Shown: positions 8,830-18,525, numbered from the stretch's first letter. The stretch: DNA of 64,000 nucleotides from Deinococcus deserti VCD115 (GCF_000020685.1 NC_012526.1:167501-231500), one strand, 5' to 3'. Numbers and translations are program-made. Notes: generated by a model not told the origin, from the letters alone.

Positions 8830-10091
8830 CCAGCGAGAGCCATTCTCCTGACCCCGCCCGCTGCCCGGTGACGGGCCAGCCAGCCACGGAGCAGGGTGCT
8901 GGCCCCGCCAGGGCAAGCCGCACCAGTCGTCAGGAACCGGTCCCCAATGAGGCAATCAAGCGGGATGCCACCGGCGTCTACCGGGTTCATTCGTTCCAGG
9001 CCGCCCGCGACATCCTGCGCAGCGAAGGGGTCCGGCAGGCGGGCTTCATGGCTGAGGCCGCCGGAGAGATGGGCGGACGCACGCCCCTGATGACGCGCAT
9101 GCCGGTCCTGTTTGCTGAAGGCGAGGAGCACCACGAGATGCGCCGCGCCACGGCCCGTTACTTCACGCCAGCGGCAGTGGGAGCGTATCAGCCTATGATC
9201 GCTGCCCTAGCGGACGATCTGATGGCGCAGCTGGTCCGGCAGGGAGAAGCCAACCTGGACGACCTGAGCCTGCACCTGGGCGTCAATGTGGCAGCCCGGG
9301 TCGTGGGTCTGACCAGCAGCCGTCTGCCGGGAATGGAAAAGCGCATCACGGCGTTTGTAGAGGGTCCAGGTAACAGTGAGCCGGGAGCCGCCCAGCCTTC
9401 GGGCCGCTTGGAAAGTGCCCGGCAGCAGGCCCACCTGGGCCTGTTCTACCTGCTTGATGTGAAACCGGCGATTCGGGCCCGCCGCAAGGCGCGCCGCGAC
9501 GACCTGATCAGCTACCTGCTGGACCGCGGGTACAACGATCTGGAGATCATGACCGAGTGCCTGACATATGGAACGGCCGGAATGGTCACCACCCGCGAGT
9601 TCATCACGGTTGCTGCCTGGCACCTGCTGAAAAGCCCCGGACTACGCGCGGATTACGTTCACGGCACCGAGAAGCAGCGGTATGACATCCTGCACGAGAT
9701 CCTGCGGCTGGAGCCGGTCGTGGGCACGCTGTACCGCCGGGCCCAGACGGAACTGACCGTGGGGGACACGGTCATCCCACCGGGTAGCCTGCTGGCGCTG
9801 AATGTCCAGCACGCCAACCTGGACCCACAGGTGGCGGGCGACAGTCCTGAACAGCTCTGCCCGGCACGTCCGCTGCCCCGTGGGGTGCAGCCCCCGGTGC
9901 TGTCGTTCGGAGACGGTCACCACCGCTGTCCCGGGGCTTTTCTGGCCATCAAGGAGAGCGATGTCTTCCTGCGCCGGGTGCTGCTATGGCAGGACCTCGA
10001 GCTTGTCCAGGAACCACAGGTGACCTACAACGAGGTCGTCAAGGGCTTTGAGCTGCGCGGCCTGCGGGTGCGGCTCGGACGCCGGGCCTGA
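8826..10091 (+). CDS. Cytochrome P450
   Basis: A 421-residue soluble bacterial P450. The haem loop [10 protein letters not shown] supplies the thiolate ligand, Cys368; the K-helix ExxR is in EILRLEP. The I-helix oxygen-activation motif, usually AGxDTT, reads AGMVTT, so the acidic member of the acid-alcohol pair is replaced by Val. The N-terminus has a cysteine-bearing PARCPVTG segment and a charged, Pro/Gly-rich tail of about 40 residues. No ferredoxin or reductase gene is adjacent, so electrons must come from elsewhere. It is cotranscribed with the MarR regulator via an ATGA overlap. The substrate is unknown. Confidence 0.93.
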   Translation: MTSESHSPDPARCPVTGQPATEQGAGPARASRTSRQEPVPNEAIKRDATGVYRVHSFQAARDILRSEGVRQAGFMAEAAGEMGGRTPLMTRMPVLFAEGEEHHEMRRATARYFTPAAVGAYQPMIAALADDLMAQLVRQGEANLDDLSLHLGVNVAARVVGLTSSRLPGMEKRITAFVEGPGNSEPGAAQPSGRLESARQQAHLGLFYLLDVKPAIRARRKARRDDLISYLLDRGYNDLEIMTECLTYGTAGMVTTREFITVAAWHLLKSPGLRADYVHGTEKQRYDILHEILRLEPVVGTLYRRAQTELTVGDTVIPPGSLLALNVQHANLDPQVAGDSPEQLCPARPLPRGVQPPVLSFGDGHHRCPGAFLAIKESDVFLRRVLLWQDLELVQEPQVTYNEVVKGFELRGLRVRLGRRA

Positions 10092-10388
10092 GGCGCTACC
10101 AGACTGCTGGCACGGCAATACCGGCCCGCGATAGCAGAACTTTTCGGCCAGACGGGCGCTGTGTATCTCCCTTTTCAGGAGCCTGATCACTGCGCCGCAC
10201 TGCGCGTGAAAGTGCTGGAGAAGATCAGGGAATACCTGAAGTCCGGCAGCGTGCTGGAGACGATCTACGGTCTGGCTTCACTGGACGAGATGAGGCCCAA
10301 AAAGCCCATGAGTGCAGTGATTTTGCTGCCCAGTGGTGGCGAGAGAACGCTGCCCGATCACACTGACCGGACGTCTTCCTGGCAAGAG

Positions 10389-10404
10389 CCTAACGAGCGT
10401 TAGG
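10389..10404. promoter_or_regulatory. Candidate acyl-CoA-responsive TetR operator
   Basis: CCTAACG-AG-CGTTAGG is a perfect 7-bp inverted repeat around two bases. It fits CNAACGNNCGTTNG, the consensus bound by the TetR-family FadR, PaaR and PfmR repressors in Thermus thermophilus. It sits just upstream of the thiolase -10 box, where a bound repressor would block transcription. Confidence 0.6.
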
Positions 10405-10414
10405 TTGGTCTTGC

Positions 10415-10420
10415 TACACT
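10415..10420 (+). promoter_or_regulatory. -10 element for leaderless thiolase mRNA
   Basis: TACACT, 6 nt before ATG 10427. Confidence 0.6.
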
Positions 10421-10426
10421 GATTCC

Positions 10427-11605
10427 ATGTCAAAAGCTGTGATCGTGGCGGCCTCGCGCGTGCCGACCGGCAAGTTTATGGGAGCCCTGGCGGATGTGGG
10501 AGCAGTAGACCTGGGGGCCATTACCCTGGCCGAAACACTGAGGCGCAGTGGCCTTCCCGCCGAACTGGTCGAGGACGTCATCATGGGTCAGGTGGTGCAG
10601 GCTGGCAGCGGGCAGAACCCGGCCCGGCAGGCGGCCCTGAAGGCAGGGCTGAGCCACGAGGTGGGCGCCCTGACCATCAACAAGGTGTGCGGCAGTGGAC
10701 TCAAGGCCGTGATCCTGGCCGCGCAGAGCATCCGCGCAGGCGACCAGCAGGCGGTGCTGGCCGGCGGCATGGAAAGCATGAGCAATGCCCCGCACCTGCT
10801 GCCGCAGGCCCGCAAGGGGTACCGCCTGGGTCATGCCCAGGTGCTCGACGCCAATACCCATGACGGGCTATGGTGCTCGATCAACAACGAGGGCATGGGA
10901 TTGACCGGCGAGCGAGTGGCCGAAAAGTACGCCATCAGCCGCGATGAGCAGGACGCCTTCGCCACGGCAAGCCACCAGAAGGCGGTGGCGGCCATTCAGG
11001 AAGGCCGCTTCCGCGACGAGATCGTGCCGGTGACCGTCCGGGGCCGCAAGGGTGACGTGGTCGTGGACACCGACGAGGGACCGCGTGCCGACACCAGCGC
11101 CGAGACCCTGGGCAGGCTCAAGCCGGCCTTCAAGCAGGACGGCAGTGTGACTGCCGGGAACGCTCCTGGCCTGAACGACGGCGCCGCCAGCCTGCTGGTC
11201 ATGAGTGAGGAAGCGGCCCAGGCACATGGCCTGACGCCGCTGGCCGAGATCATCGATTACGCCACCGGTGGCCTCGCTCCCGAGTGGGTCATGATGACCC
11301 CGGTGCCCGCAACCCAGAAACTGCTGCAGAAACTGGGCATGAGTGCCAGCGATGTGGACCTCTGGGAACTGAACGAGGCTTTCAGCGTGCAGAGCCTGGC
11401 CGTCAGCCGTGAACTGGGCCTGGACCCCGCGCGGGTCAATGTGAATGGCGGGGCTGTGGCCCTGGGCCATCCCATCGGCGCGTCGGGCGCACGCATCCTG
11501 GTGACCCTGCTGCACGCCCTGAAGCAGCAGGACAAGGAAACCGGCGTGGCGACCCTGTGTATGGGCGGCGGCAACGGACTGGCCATGGCGGTCCGGCGGC
11601 TGTGA
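10427..11605 (+). CDS. Thiolase (acetyl-CoA C-acyltransferase)
   Basis: A 392-residue thiolase. The acyl-accepting nucleophile is Cys88 in NKVCGSGLK, with His348 in [16 protein letters not shown] and Cys378 in CMGGGNG as the acid/base pair. The length and the ENEAFSVQ-type motif ([10 protein letters not shown]) match acetyl-CoA acetyltransferases, but a role in beta-oxidation rather than in acetoacetyl-CoA formation is supported by the FadR/PaaR-like operator upstream and by the 3-hydroxyacyl-CoA dehydrogenase gene 0.85 kb downstream. ATG 10427 follows a TANNNT box by 6 nt. Cytosolic. Confidence 0.93.
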   Translation: MSKAVIVAASRVPTGKFMGALADVGAVDLGAITLAETLRRSGLPAELVEDVIMGQVVQAGSGQNPARQAALKAGLSHEVGALTINKVCGSGLKAVILAAQSIRAGDQQAVLAGGMESMSNAPHLLPQARKGYRLGHAQVLDANTHDGLWCSINNEGMGLTGERVAEKYAISRDEQDAFATASHQKAVAAIQEGRFRDEIVPVTVRGRKGDVVVDTDEGPRADTSAETLGRLKPAFKQDGSVTAGNAPGLNDGAASLLVMSEEAAQAHGLTPLAEIIDYATGGLAPEWVMMTPVPATQKLLQKLGMSASDVDLWELNEAFSVQSLAVSRELGLDPARVNVNGGAVALGHPIGASGARILVTLLHALKQQDKETGVATLCMGGGNGLAMAVRRL

Positions 11606-11677
11606 GGCGCCACAGGCTGAATCACGGCACAAGGGCCGCTCCTGAGGCTGTGACGACGTCCTGCGGCCGCGAGGGCT

Positions 11678-11683
11678 TAGGCT
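11678..11683 (+). promoter_or_regulatory. -10 element for leaderless YciI-like gene
   Basis: TAGGCT, 6 nt before ATG 11690. Confidence 0.5.
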
Positions 11684-11689
11684 GACAGC

Positions 11690-12004
11690 ATGAGCCAACC
11701 GACCTTGTGGATCATTGAAAGCACCTATCTCAAAAGCGGTGACGAACTGGTGGCCGTCACGCCCCGTCACCGTGAATGGCTCGACCAGCACTACGTCAGT
11801 GGAATCTTTCTGACCAGTGGCCGTAAGGTGGACGGCACCGGCGGGGTGCTGGTTGCCCTGGCCGAAACCCAGGAGCAGCTCGAAGCCATCTTCCAGGACG
11901 ATCCCTTTGTGAAGGAGGGCTGCAGCACCTACCGCTACACCGCCTTTACCCCAGTCAAGCGCGGCCGCAGCCTGGAACTCAGCGGCGTGCCGCTGGTGGA
12001 ATAG
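11690..12004 (+). CDS. YciI-like protein
   Basis: A 104-residue YciI-family protein with a ferredoxin-like dimeric alpha/beta barrel. It shows the typical features: an early hydrophobic strand, a central R.HREWLDQHYVSGIFLTSG segment with the conserved His, and GGVLVA followed by a DDPFVKEG motif. The cellular role of most YciI proteins is not established. It is separated by only 5 nt from the next gene, so the two form an operon. Confidence 0.85.
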   Translation: MSQPTLWIIESTYLKSGDELVAVTPRHREWLDQHYVSGIFLTSGRKVDGTGGVLVALAETQEQLEAIFQDDPFVKEGCSTYRYTAFTPVKRGRSLELSGVPLVE

Positions 12005-12009
12005 CCGGA

Positions 12010-12336
12010 ATGAATCTGTCTTTCAGCGGCCATGACTTCCACCCTCCGGAAAGCGAGCAGTATCTCAACATTGCCATGAGCCGGCACCCCGCCACCCTGA
12101 CGGCGTGGCTCAAGGATCAGGGGTGGTTCGATCCCCTGGCGGGCGCTACCCCGCTTTCCGCTGAGGCGTTCGGGCGCCACTGGACCAGGTTTCTGGCCCT
12201 GCCGCTCGACGCGCCTCAGATAGACATCAGCTGGGTGGAGCGGGGCTGGTGCTTAAAAGACGATCCTGCCGACGCCACCTTTATCGGAATCGGGCAGGGC
12301 CGCTGGCTGGCGTGGAACTGGTTCACGACGGCATAA
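12010..12336 (+). CDS. Hypothetical protein
   Basis: A 108-residue soluble protein that I do not recognise. It is rich in Trp and aromatic residues (AWLKDQGWFDPLAG, ISWVERGWCLKDD, WLAWNWF), has no signal peptide or membrane segment, and ends in a tryptophan-rich strand. It begins 5 nt after the YciI-like gene and is surely cotranscribed and perhaps translationally coupled with it. Confidence 0.7.
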   Translation: MNLSFSGHDFHPPESEQYLNIAMSRHPATLTAWLKDQGWFDPLAGATPLSAEAFGRHWTRFLALPLDAPQIDISWVERGWCLKDDPADATFIGIGQGRWLAWNWFTTA

Positions 12337-12378
12337 GCCCCTGTTTGAAAACATAGCGGTCAGACGTGGTGGGCCGGT

Positions 12379-12391
12379 ACGTCACTGACGT
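12379..12391. promoter_or_regulatory. 13-bp palindrome upstream of hydroxyacyl-CoA dehydrogenase
   Basis: ACGTCA-C-TGACGT is a perfect inverted repeat lying about 70 nt before the gene, next to a possible -35 (TTATGA) with CATATT as -10 at 12416-12421. It is a candidate operator, but its sequence differs from the one before the thiolase. Confidence 0.4.
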
Positions 12392-12460
12392 TATGACGGC
12401 CGCAATCCCCCTGACCATATTCGGGAGCCTGCGCTTTTCCGCACCTTGCAAGGAGAACAC

Positions 12461-13297
<837 letters not shown>

Positions 13298-13407
13298 GCT
13301 GAAGACTGCGGACCGGCCTGAGCACTATGAGAACAGTTGCCTGTCTGACGCAGATCCCTCAGGACTGGCTGACGTTCTTCATGAGGGGGTCTGGTACAAC
13401 CCCCAGG

Positions 13408-13794
13408 ATGAAAGGAATCTTCTACGCCCTGACCGTATTCGCTGCCCTGCTGGGAGGCGCTGCGGACGCAGCGTCACCGGCTGCGGCCAGCTGTACGCCC
13501 GCCCAGGACCAGGAAGCAGCCCGTGCAACGGCCGTCAGTACCGCGCGCAGCAAGCTCGCCAGTGCCGCCTTTTTTTACCGCCTGCAGTACAACGATGTGG
13601 GCTACGACGTGAAGGTCCGCGACGCCAAGGTTGCTGGCAGCAGCGCGACCGTCCGCGGCCTGCTGACCCTGCGGGCCACCCAGCGCCGTGACGGCAAGGC
13701 GATAGGAGTCACCTATGAGGGCGTGGTGTACCTCAAGCGCCTCAGTCCCTGCACCTGGACCGCCACTGGGTACAAGCAGGAAGGCGTTCAGTAA
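13408..13794 (+). CDS. Small exported protein
   Basis: A 128-residue product with a Sec signal peptide (MKGIFYALTVFAALLGGAADA) and a mature part of about 105 residues carrying two cysteines that could form a disulfide (SCTPA near the front and SPCTW near the end). The body alternates strands (TVRGLLTLRATQ, VTYEGVVYLKRL), suggesting a small beta fold. No family is recognised. ATG 13408 is chosen because the signal peptide begins there; upstream in-frame codons have no role. It is likely periplasmic. Confidence 0.7.
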   Translation: MKGIFYALTVFAALLGGAADAASPAAASCTPAQDQEAARATAVSTARSKLASAAFFYRLQYNDVGYDVKVRDAKVAGSSATVRGLLTLRATQRRDGKAIGVTYEGVVYLKRLSPCTWTATGYKQEGVQ

Positions 13795-13860
13795 GGCTCA
13801 GCCTCTGCCCCCTTTCGGGGAGTGCAAAGTGAATCACCTCGCTGCCCCGGTCCACAAGAC

Positions 13861-13866
13861 TAGACT
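13861..13866 (+). promoter_or_regulatory. -10 element before dnaX leader ORF
   Basis: TAGACT lies 6 nt before GTG 13873 and not before dnaX itself (ATG 13983), implying that transcription starts at the small upstream ORF. Confidence 0.55.
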
Positions 13867-13872
13867 GGAGAG

Positions 13873-13986
13873 GTGAAGAGTTCAGGCACGAGCAGGAAGT
13901 GGTCCGTGGAGAATATGCCGCCCTACCGGCAGGTTTTCCGGCGGGCCACTTCCCGTGCCCTGACTGCCGTGCAGGTGCGCCCATGA
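13873..13986 (+). CDS. 37-residue leader ORF coupled to dnaX
   Basis: GTG 13873 sits exactly where a leaderless start belongs, 6 nt after TAGACT. The frame then runs 37 codons and ends at TGA 13984-13986, which overlaps the ATG of dnaX as ATGA. The peptide is basic (VKSSGTSRKWSVEN... ending LTAVQVRP) and not recognised. The arrangement suggests that translation of this peptide delivers ribosomes to dnaX. Without comparison to other Deinococcus genomes I cannot tell whether the peptide itself matters. Confidence 0.5.
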   Translation: MKSSGTSRKWSVENMPPYRQVFRRATSRALTAVQVRP

Positions 13987-16271
13987 GTGCCATCTATCAG
14001 CGTGCCCGGCCCATCCGCTGGGACGAGGTGGTGGGTCAGGAGCATGTCAAGGACGTCCTGCGTGCGGCGCTGGAGCAGGGGCGGGTGGGTCACGCCTACC
14101 TGTTCTCCGGGCCGCGCGGGGTCGGCAAGACCACCACGGCGCGCCTGATTGCCATGACGGCCAACTGCTCCGGACCGCTGCCCAAACCCTGCGGTGAGTG
14201 CGAGAGCTGCCTGTCTGTGCGCGCCGGGTCGCATCCGGACGTCCTGGAAATCGACGCGGCCAGCAACAACAGCGTTGACGACGTTCGTGACCTGCGCGAG
14301 AAGGTCTCGCTGGCAGCCATGCGCGGCGGTAAGAAGATCTACATTCTCGACGAGGCGCACATGATGTCGCGGGCAGCCTTCAACGCCCTGCTCAAGACGC
14401 TGGAAGAGCCACCTTCGCACGTCATTTTTATTCTGGCGACCACCGAGCCGGAAAAGATTATTCCGACCATTCTGTCGCGCTGCCAGCACTACCGCTTCCG
14501 CCGCCTGACCGCCGAGGAAATTGCCGGCAAGCTGTCTGGTCTGGCCGCGAAGGAAGGAGTGCGGGCTGAGCCCGACGCGCTGCAGCTGATCGGACGCCTG
14601 GCCGACGGAGCCATGCGTGACGGAGAAAGCCTGCTGGAGCGCATGCTGGCTGCCGGAACAGCCGTTACCCGCGTCGCCGTGGAAGAAGCGCTGGGGCTGC
14701 CGCCGGGTGAACGGGTGCGCGGCATAGCCGGCGCCCTGGTGCTTGGGGACGCCGGGAGTGCCCTGCAGGGCGCAGCGCAGCTGTACCGCGACGGATTCGC
14801 CGCGCGCACGGTGGTCGAGGGGCTGGTCTCAGCGCTTGGTACGGCCCTGCACGCCGAACTTGGCCTGAGCGGCGAACGTCTGGAGGGCGCCGATGTGCCC
14901 CGGCTGCTTAAACTGCAGGCTGCCCTGGACGAGCAGGAGGCCCGCTTTGCTCGCAGCGCCGACCAGCAGAGCCTGGAACTGGCCCTGACCCACGCCCTGC
15001 TGGCCGCAGACAGTGGTGGCGCAGGCAGTGAGCGCGCGCCTGCGTCAGCGCCGGCAGCCGGCATTCCGGCGGATCTGGTGCAGCGGCTTAACCGTCTGGA
15101 GAAGGAACTGAGGTCTCTGCGGGCCGCTGGAGTCACCATTCCCTCTGCTCCCACAGCGCCTGTGGCTGACTTTGACCCTGTGGCGCGTCGTGGTCCGGCT
15201 CCGGTGCGCGAAGTCGCGGCGCAGGCGCTGGGCCAGGTGGCCCCGGCTGCGGCACCGGCAGCGGTCCAGGGCAGCTGGGCCGACGTGGTACGTCAGGCCA
15301 GCATGCAGCTCAAGGCCTTTTTGAAACCCGCCCGCATGCACGCCCAGCCGGGGTATGTCAGCCTGAGCTACGACGACAAGAATGCCTTTCATGCCAAACA
15401 GATCGCGGGCAAGTTCGATGACGTGGCCAAGCTGGTTCTGAAAGTGTTTGGACCAGTCACCTTCGAGCTGATCGCGCCGGAAGGTGGGCGCAAAGTCAAT
15501 CTGGGTGGTGCAGGCAGCCACACTGACGCTCCTGTCGCGGCTCCCCCGGTGCCTGAGCCTGCTCCTGTTCGGCCGGAACGGGAAGAGGTGGCCCCGGTAG
15601 AGGTCGCTCCCTTTGATCCTGCCCCGCGCCGCACCAGCAGCCGGGGCCCGGCGTTCGAGCCGGTCGACGTCGGCCCTCAGGCGGCGGTCCCGCGGCCCGC
15701 GGTCCGGCCTGCCGGCACTGCTGTGGCCACGCTGGACGTTCCACCACCGCGTCCGCCAGTGGCCGAGCGCTCTCAGACTGAGCGGCGGGTGCCGCCGGCC
15801 AGCCCGGACGATGTGGCGCGGGCGCCGCTGCCTGTGCACGCCCCAGCACCCTGGGAGACGGGGCATGTGGCCGACAATCCCCAGCCTCCTGCGGATGCCC
15901 AGGGGGGCGACCAGGTACTTTCTGCTGCGCAGAGCCGTGAGCTGTATGTCGTCGAGCCCATTACCGAGGAGCCTGACTGGGGCCAGATCGGTGGTCAGCT
16001 TGCCGGCGAGGCGGCCCCGGACCTGGGTGATTCTCCGTTCACCGAATATGTCCCCCAGCGGCCCCGCCCCGCGGCCCCCTCACCGGCGCCTGCAGCCGCC
16101 GAGCCCAGCGCACCCGCCACGCCGGGCCGCCCCGCAGACATCCGGGCTCATCCCATGTACGAGAACATCAAGAGCCGGTTTAATGGCCGCGTTCGCGAAA
16201 TCGGCAAGAACCGCAACGTCCCGGCGGTCACGCCAGAAACTGACGCGGACGACGAGGAACCCGAAGTCTGA
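13983..16271 (+). CDS. dnaX: DNA polymerase III subunit tau/gamma
   Basis: A 762-residue clamp-loader ATPase. The AAA+ module (about 1-365) has the standard MSAIYQRARPIRWDEVVGQ opening, Walker A in GPRGVGKTT, the four zinc cysteines (C.GPLPKPCGECESC), Walker B plus sensor in ILDEAHMMS and FNALLKTLEEPP. The remainder is a long Pro/Ala/Val-rich linker with a short folded insert around residues 430-500 and a basic tail (RFNGRVREIGKNRN). I see no run of A or T like the Thermus dnaX slippage site, so a gamma form by that mechanism is not suggested. The start is the ATG overlapping the leader ORF stop; an extended frame from 13899 would add an unrelated N-terminus. Confidence 0.95.
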   Translation: MSAIYQRARPIRWDEVVGQEHVKDVLRAALEQGRVGHAYLFSGPRGVGKTTTARLIAMTANCSGPLPKPCGECESCLSVRAGSHPDVLEIDAASNNSVDDVRDLREKVSLAAMRGGKKIYILDEAHMMSRAAFNALLKTLEEPPSHVIFILATTEPEKIIPTILSRCQHYRFRRLTAEEIAGKLSGLAAKEGVRAEPDALQLIGRLADGAMRDGESLLERMLAAGTAVTRVAVEEALGLPPGERVRGIAGALVLGDAGSALQGAAQLYRDGFAARTVVEGLVSALGTALHAELGLSGERLEGADVPRLLKLQAALDEQEARFARSADQQSLELALTHALLAADSGGAGSERAPASAPAAGIPADLVQRLNRLEKELRSLRAAGVTIPSAPTAPVADFDPVARRGPAPVREVAAQALGQVAPAAAPAAVQGSWADVVRQASMQLKAFLKPARMHAQPGYVSLSYDDKNAFHAKQIAGKFDDVAKLVLKVFGPVTFELIAPEGGRKVNLGGAGSHTDAPVAAPPVPEPAPVRPEREEVAPVEVAPFDPAPRRTSSRGPAFEPVDVGPQAAVPRPAVRPAGTAVATLDVPPPRPPVAERSQTERRVPPASPDDVARAPLPVHAPAPWETGHVADNPQPPADAQGGDQVLSAAQSRELYVVEPITEEPDWGQIGGQLAGEAAPDLGDSPFTEYVPQRPRPAAPSPAPAAAEPSAPATPGRPADIRAHPMYENIKSRFNGRVREIGKNRNVPAVTPETDADDEEPEV

Positions 16272-16324
16272 GCCTGAGGTCTGATCGCAAACCGGGACCT
16301 CACCCGCCAGGTACGGGCGTGCGC

Positions 16325-16330
16325 TAGCCT
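16325..16330 (+). promoter_or_regulatory. Possible -10 element for GHL10-like gene
   Basis: TAGCCT, 13 nt before ATG 16344, would give a very short leader. Confidence 0.35.
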
Positions 16331-16343
16331 GCCGCCTGACCCC

Positions 16344-17951
16344 ATGAGCATCTTCTTCCGCCGCTCGGCGTTATTTTCCCTGTCTCTGATGCTAGGTGCC
16401 GCACAGGCACAGGGCCCTGCCTCTCCGGCGCCCGTTTCCCCAGCGGCACCGGCTGTAATGGCTCCCGGTGCCGATCTGCGTGGCCTGTGGGTGGACGCCT
16501 TCGGCCCGGGCCTGAAAACCCGCGCGCAGGTTCGCCAGACGGTGGATGACGCTGTCAGGATGGGCGTGAACACGCTGTTTGTCCAGGCCATCCGCCGGGG
16601 CGACTGCCTGTGCCTGAAAAGCTCCCTGCCGGTGGTCACGGATGCGGACCTGGAAAAGAACTTTGATCCGCTGGCCCTGGTCACGGAACTGGCCCATGCC
16701 CGTGGGCTGAAGGTCATCGCCTGGGCCAGCGTGACGGGGGTCTCCAATACCGCGGCGCCCAACAGCAACCCAAAGCACGTCACCCGGGCGCATGGTCCAC
16801 AAAGCGGCAAGGCCTCCTGGATGGCGCGGCGACCCGACAACAGCTGGCTTGAAGGCCGGGACGGCTGGTTGGACGCAGGCATTCCCGAGGCGGCCGAGTA
16901 TATGGCCGCCGGAGTGGTCAGCCTGGTCAGGAACTATCCGGTGGACGGCGTGCAGCTTGACCGCATCCGCTACCCGGACGGCGGCGCTTGGGGGTATGAC
17001 CCGAAAGTGCTGGCCCGCTACCGCGCCGAGACAGGTGCCAAAGGCATTCCGGCGGGCAATGACGCGCGCTGGCAGCAGTGGAAGCGCGATCAGATCACTG
17101 GTCTGGTGCGGCGCATTACGCTGGAGGTCAAAACCCTCCAGCCGGGTGCCTGGGTCAGCGCGGCGACCATCACCTACGTGCGGCCTCCCGTGCCAGGGGA
17201 CCGGGCCGGATTCCGCCGCACCCGGACCTACCTGGAAGTCATGCAGGACTGGCTGACCTGGATGAACGAGGGTTTGATCGACCTGAACGTCCTGATGAAC
17301 TACAAACGCGACGGCGTCAACGATCAGGCAGCCTGGTTCGACGGCTGGAATGCCTTCGCCCACAGCGTCCGCGCCCGTCAGGACGGCCAGAGTTCCGGAG
17401 TAGCTGCGGGCACGGCCATGTACCTCAATACGCCTGAGGTCACCGCCTCACAGGCTGCGCGCAGCGTGCAGGCTGGTCTGGGCTGGGTAGGTTACTCGTA
17501 CCGCACCCCAACCCTGAATGTGTTCAATACCAGAGAAAGCGCCGCGCAGGGGCTGACGGCCGTACGCGCCGTCCTGACCGCGCCGGGAGGTGTGCTGGCC
17601 ACGCCGGTCCGCTGGGATGAAACGGCTCCGACCTCACGTGGTCTGATGGGCCGGATCACCGGCACGCCGGTTCCGGGACATCACCAGGTGACCGTGTGGC
17701 AGGGCGGGAAGCAACTTGCCCAGAGCCTGACCGACGGCAACGGTTACTACGGCTTCCTGACCCTGGAACCGGGCCGGTATGAGGTGCGGGTCAGCGGACA
17801 GCGCTGGGTGGACACGGTTCCTGCGCGCGGCGTCGTGCGGCTGCCGGACCTGCTGGTGCGGCTGCCCAAACCGGTGGCCATGCCGGTTCAGGCGCCTGCC
17901 CCGCTGCCTGAGCCGGTCCGCGATACCGATACGATTCCGACTCCTCCCTGA
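16344..17951 (+). CDS. Exported GHL10-type glycoside hydrolase-like protein
   Basis: A 535-residue secreted protein: signal peptide to about residue 23 (ALFSLSLMLGAAQAQ), a Pro/Ala-rich spacer, then a TIM-barrel of the GHL10/DUF187 type (about 45-400) recognised by LRGLWVDAFGPGLKT, GVNTLFVQ, LVRNYPVDGVQLDRIRYP and LNVLMNYKRD. The C-terminal 120 residues form a carboxypeptidase-regulatory-like beta domain (DGNGYYGFLTLEPGRYEVRVSG) and a Pro-rich tail. Members are presumed to act on cell-envelope or extracellular glycans, but the substrate is unknown. Asp residues in VQLDRIRYPD are candidate catalytic acids. The promoter is close to the start. Confidence 0.85.
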   Translation: MSIFFRRSALFSLSLMLGAAQAQGPASPAPVSPAAPAVMAPGADLRGLWVDAFGPGLKTRAQVRQTVDDAVRMGVNTLFVQAIRRGDCLCLKSSLPVVTDADLEKNFDPLALVTELAHARGLKVIAWASVTGVSNTAAPNSNPKHVTRAHGPQSGKASWMARRPDNSWLEGRDGWLDAGIPEAAEYMAAGVVSLVRNYPVDGVQLDRIRYPDGGAWGYDPKVLARYRAETGAKGIPAGNDARWQQWKRDQITGLVRRITLEVKTLQPGAWVSAATITYVRPPVPGDRAGFRRTRTYLEVMQDWLTWMNEGLIDLNVLMNYKRDGVNDQAAWFDGWNAFAHSVRARQDGQSSGVAAGTAMYLNTPEVTASQAARSVQAGLGWVGYSYRTPTLNVFNTRESAAQGLTAVRAVLTAPGGVLATPVRWDETAPTSRGLMGRITGTPVPGHHQVTVWQGGKQLAQSLTDGNGYYGFLTLEPGRYEVRVSGQRWVDTVPARGVVRLPDLLVRLPKPVAMPVQAPAPLPEPVRDTDTIPTPP

Positions 17952-17977
17952 AGACCCTCAGGTCTTAGGCGGGCAGG

Positions 17978-17983
17978 TAGACT
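17978..17983 (+). promoter_or_regulatory. -10 element for leaderless flavin reductase
   Basis: TAGACT, 6 nt before ATG 17990. Confidence 0.6.
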
Positions 17984-17989
17984 CCAGGC

Positions 17990-18475
17990 ATGACCACGCC
18001 AGATGTCGGCATTCCTCCGTTCGAATTCAGGCAGACGCTGGGACGTTTTGCCAGCGGCGTGACAGTGATTACAGCCAAAGATGGCCAGCAACGGCGTGGT
18101 ATGACCGCCAGTGCGTTTGTGTCGGTCAGCCTGACGCCGCCTCTGATTCTGGTCAGCGTGGACAACCGCGCCCACATGCATGCGCTGCTGTCCGAAGACC
18201 GGATCACGCACTTTGGCGTCAATATCCTGGGCGCCAGCCAGACACCTCTCAGCGACCACTTTGCCGGACGTCCGGGAGCCGAGGAGCAGGTCTCGTGGTT
18301 CGAACACGAGGGTCTGCCGCTGATCGGCGGCGCCATTGCACAGCTGGTATGCCGTAAATATCAGGTCATTCCAGCCGGCGACCACACCCTGTACCTGGGC
18401 TTCGTGGAGTACAGCCGCTACACCGACGACGATCCGCTGGTGTATTTCCGCGGGCAATACCACGAACTGGGCTGA
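17990..18475 (+). CDS. Flavin reductase-like FMN-binding protein
   Basis: A 161-residue member of the flavin-reductase (HpaC/FRP-like) family. The hallmarks are FRQTLGRFASGVTVIT near the N-terminus, GMTASAFVSVSLTPPLILVSV for FMN binding, and FGVNIL with the C-terminal DPLVYFRGQYHEL. Such proteins reduce FMN or FAD with NAD(P)H for a partner monooxygenase, or act as single-component oxidoreductases. No monooxygenase gene is adjacent, so the partner is unknown. Cytosolic; the message is probably leaderless. Confidence 0.9.
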   Translation: MTTPDVGIPPFEFRQTLGRFASGVTVITAKDGQQRRGMTASAFVSVSLTPPLILVSVDNRAHMHALLSEDRITHFGVNILGASQTPLSDHFAGRPGAEEQVSWFEHEGLPLIGGAIAQLVCRKYQVIPAGDHTLYLGFVEYSRYTDDDPLVYFRGQYHELG

Positions 18476-18525
18476 GGTCCGGCCGTCCCTTGAACTGCAG
18501 GCCGGCGGCGTGCTTTGCTGCGGGT

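Larger units (their letters stand above)
10092..10426 (+). other. P450-thiolase interval with possible gene remnant
   Basis: Within this 335-nt gap the plus-strand frame 10161-10403 (80 codons, GTG start, no ribosome binding site) reads like ordinary protein (VKVLEKIREYLKSGSVLETIYG) and stays open upstream to about 10113. It could be a small gene or a decayed fragment; I do not recognise it. The thiolase promoter and a palindrome occupy the right end. Confidence 0.3.

Noticed and set aside
13899..13982. Upstream start of dnaX at GTG 13899
   Set aside because: The added residues do not resemble DnaX N-termini, and the ATG at 13983 begins the conserved sequence and overlaps the leader ORF stop.
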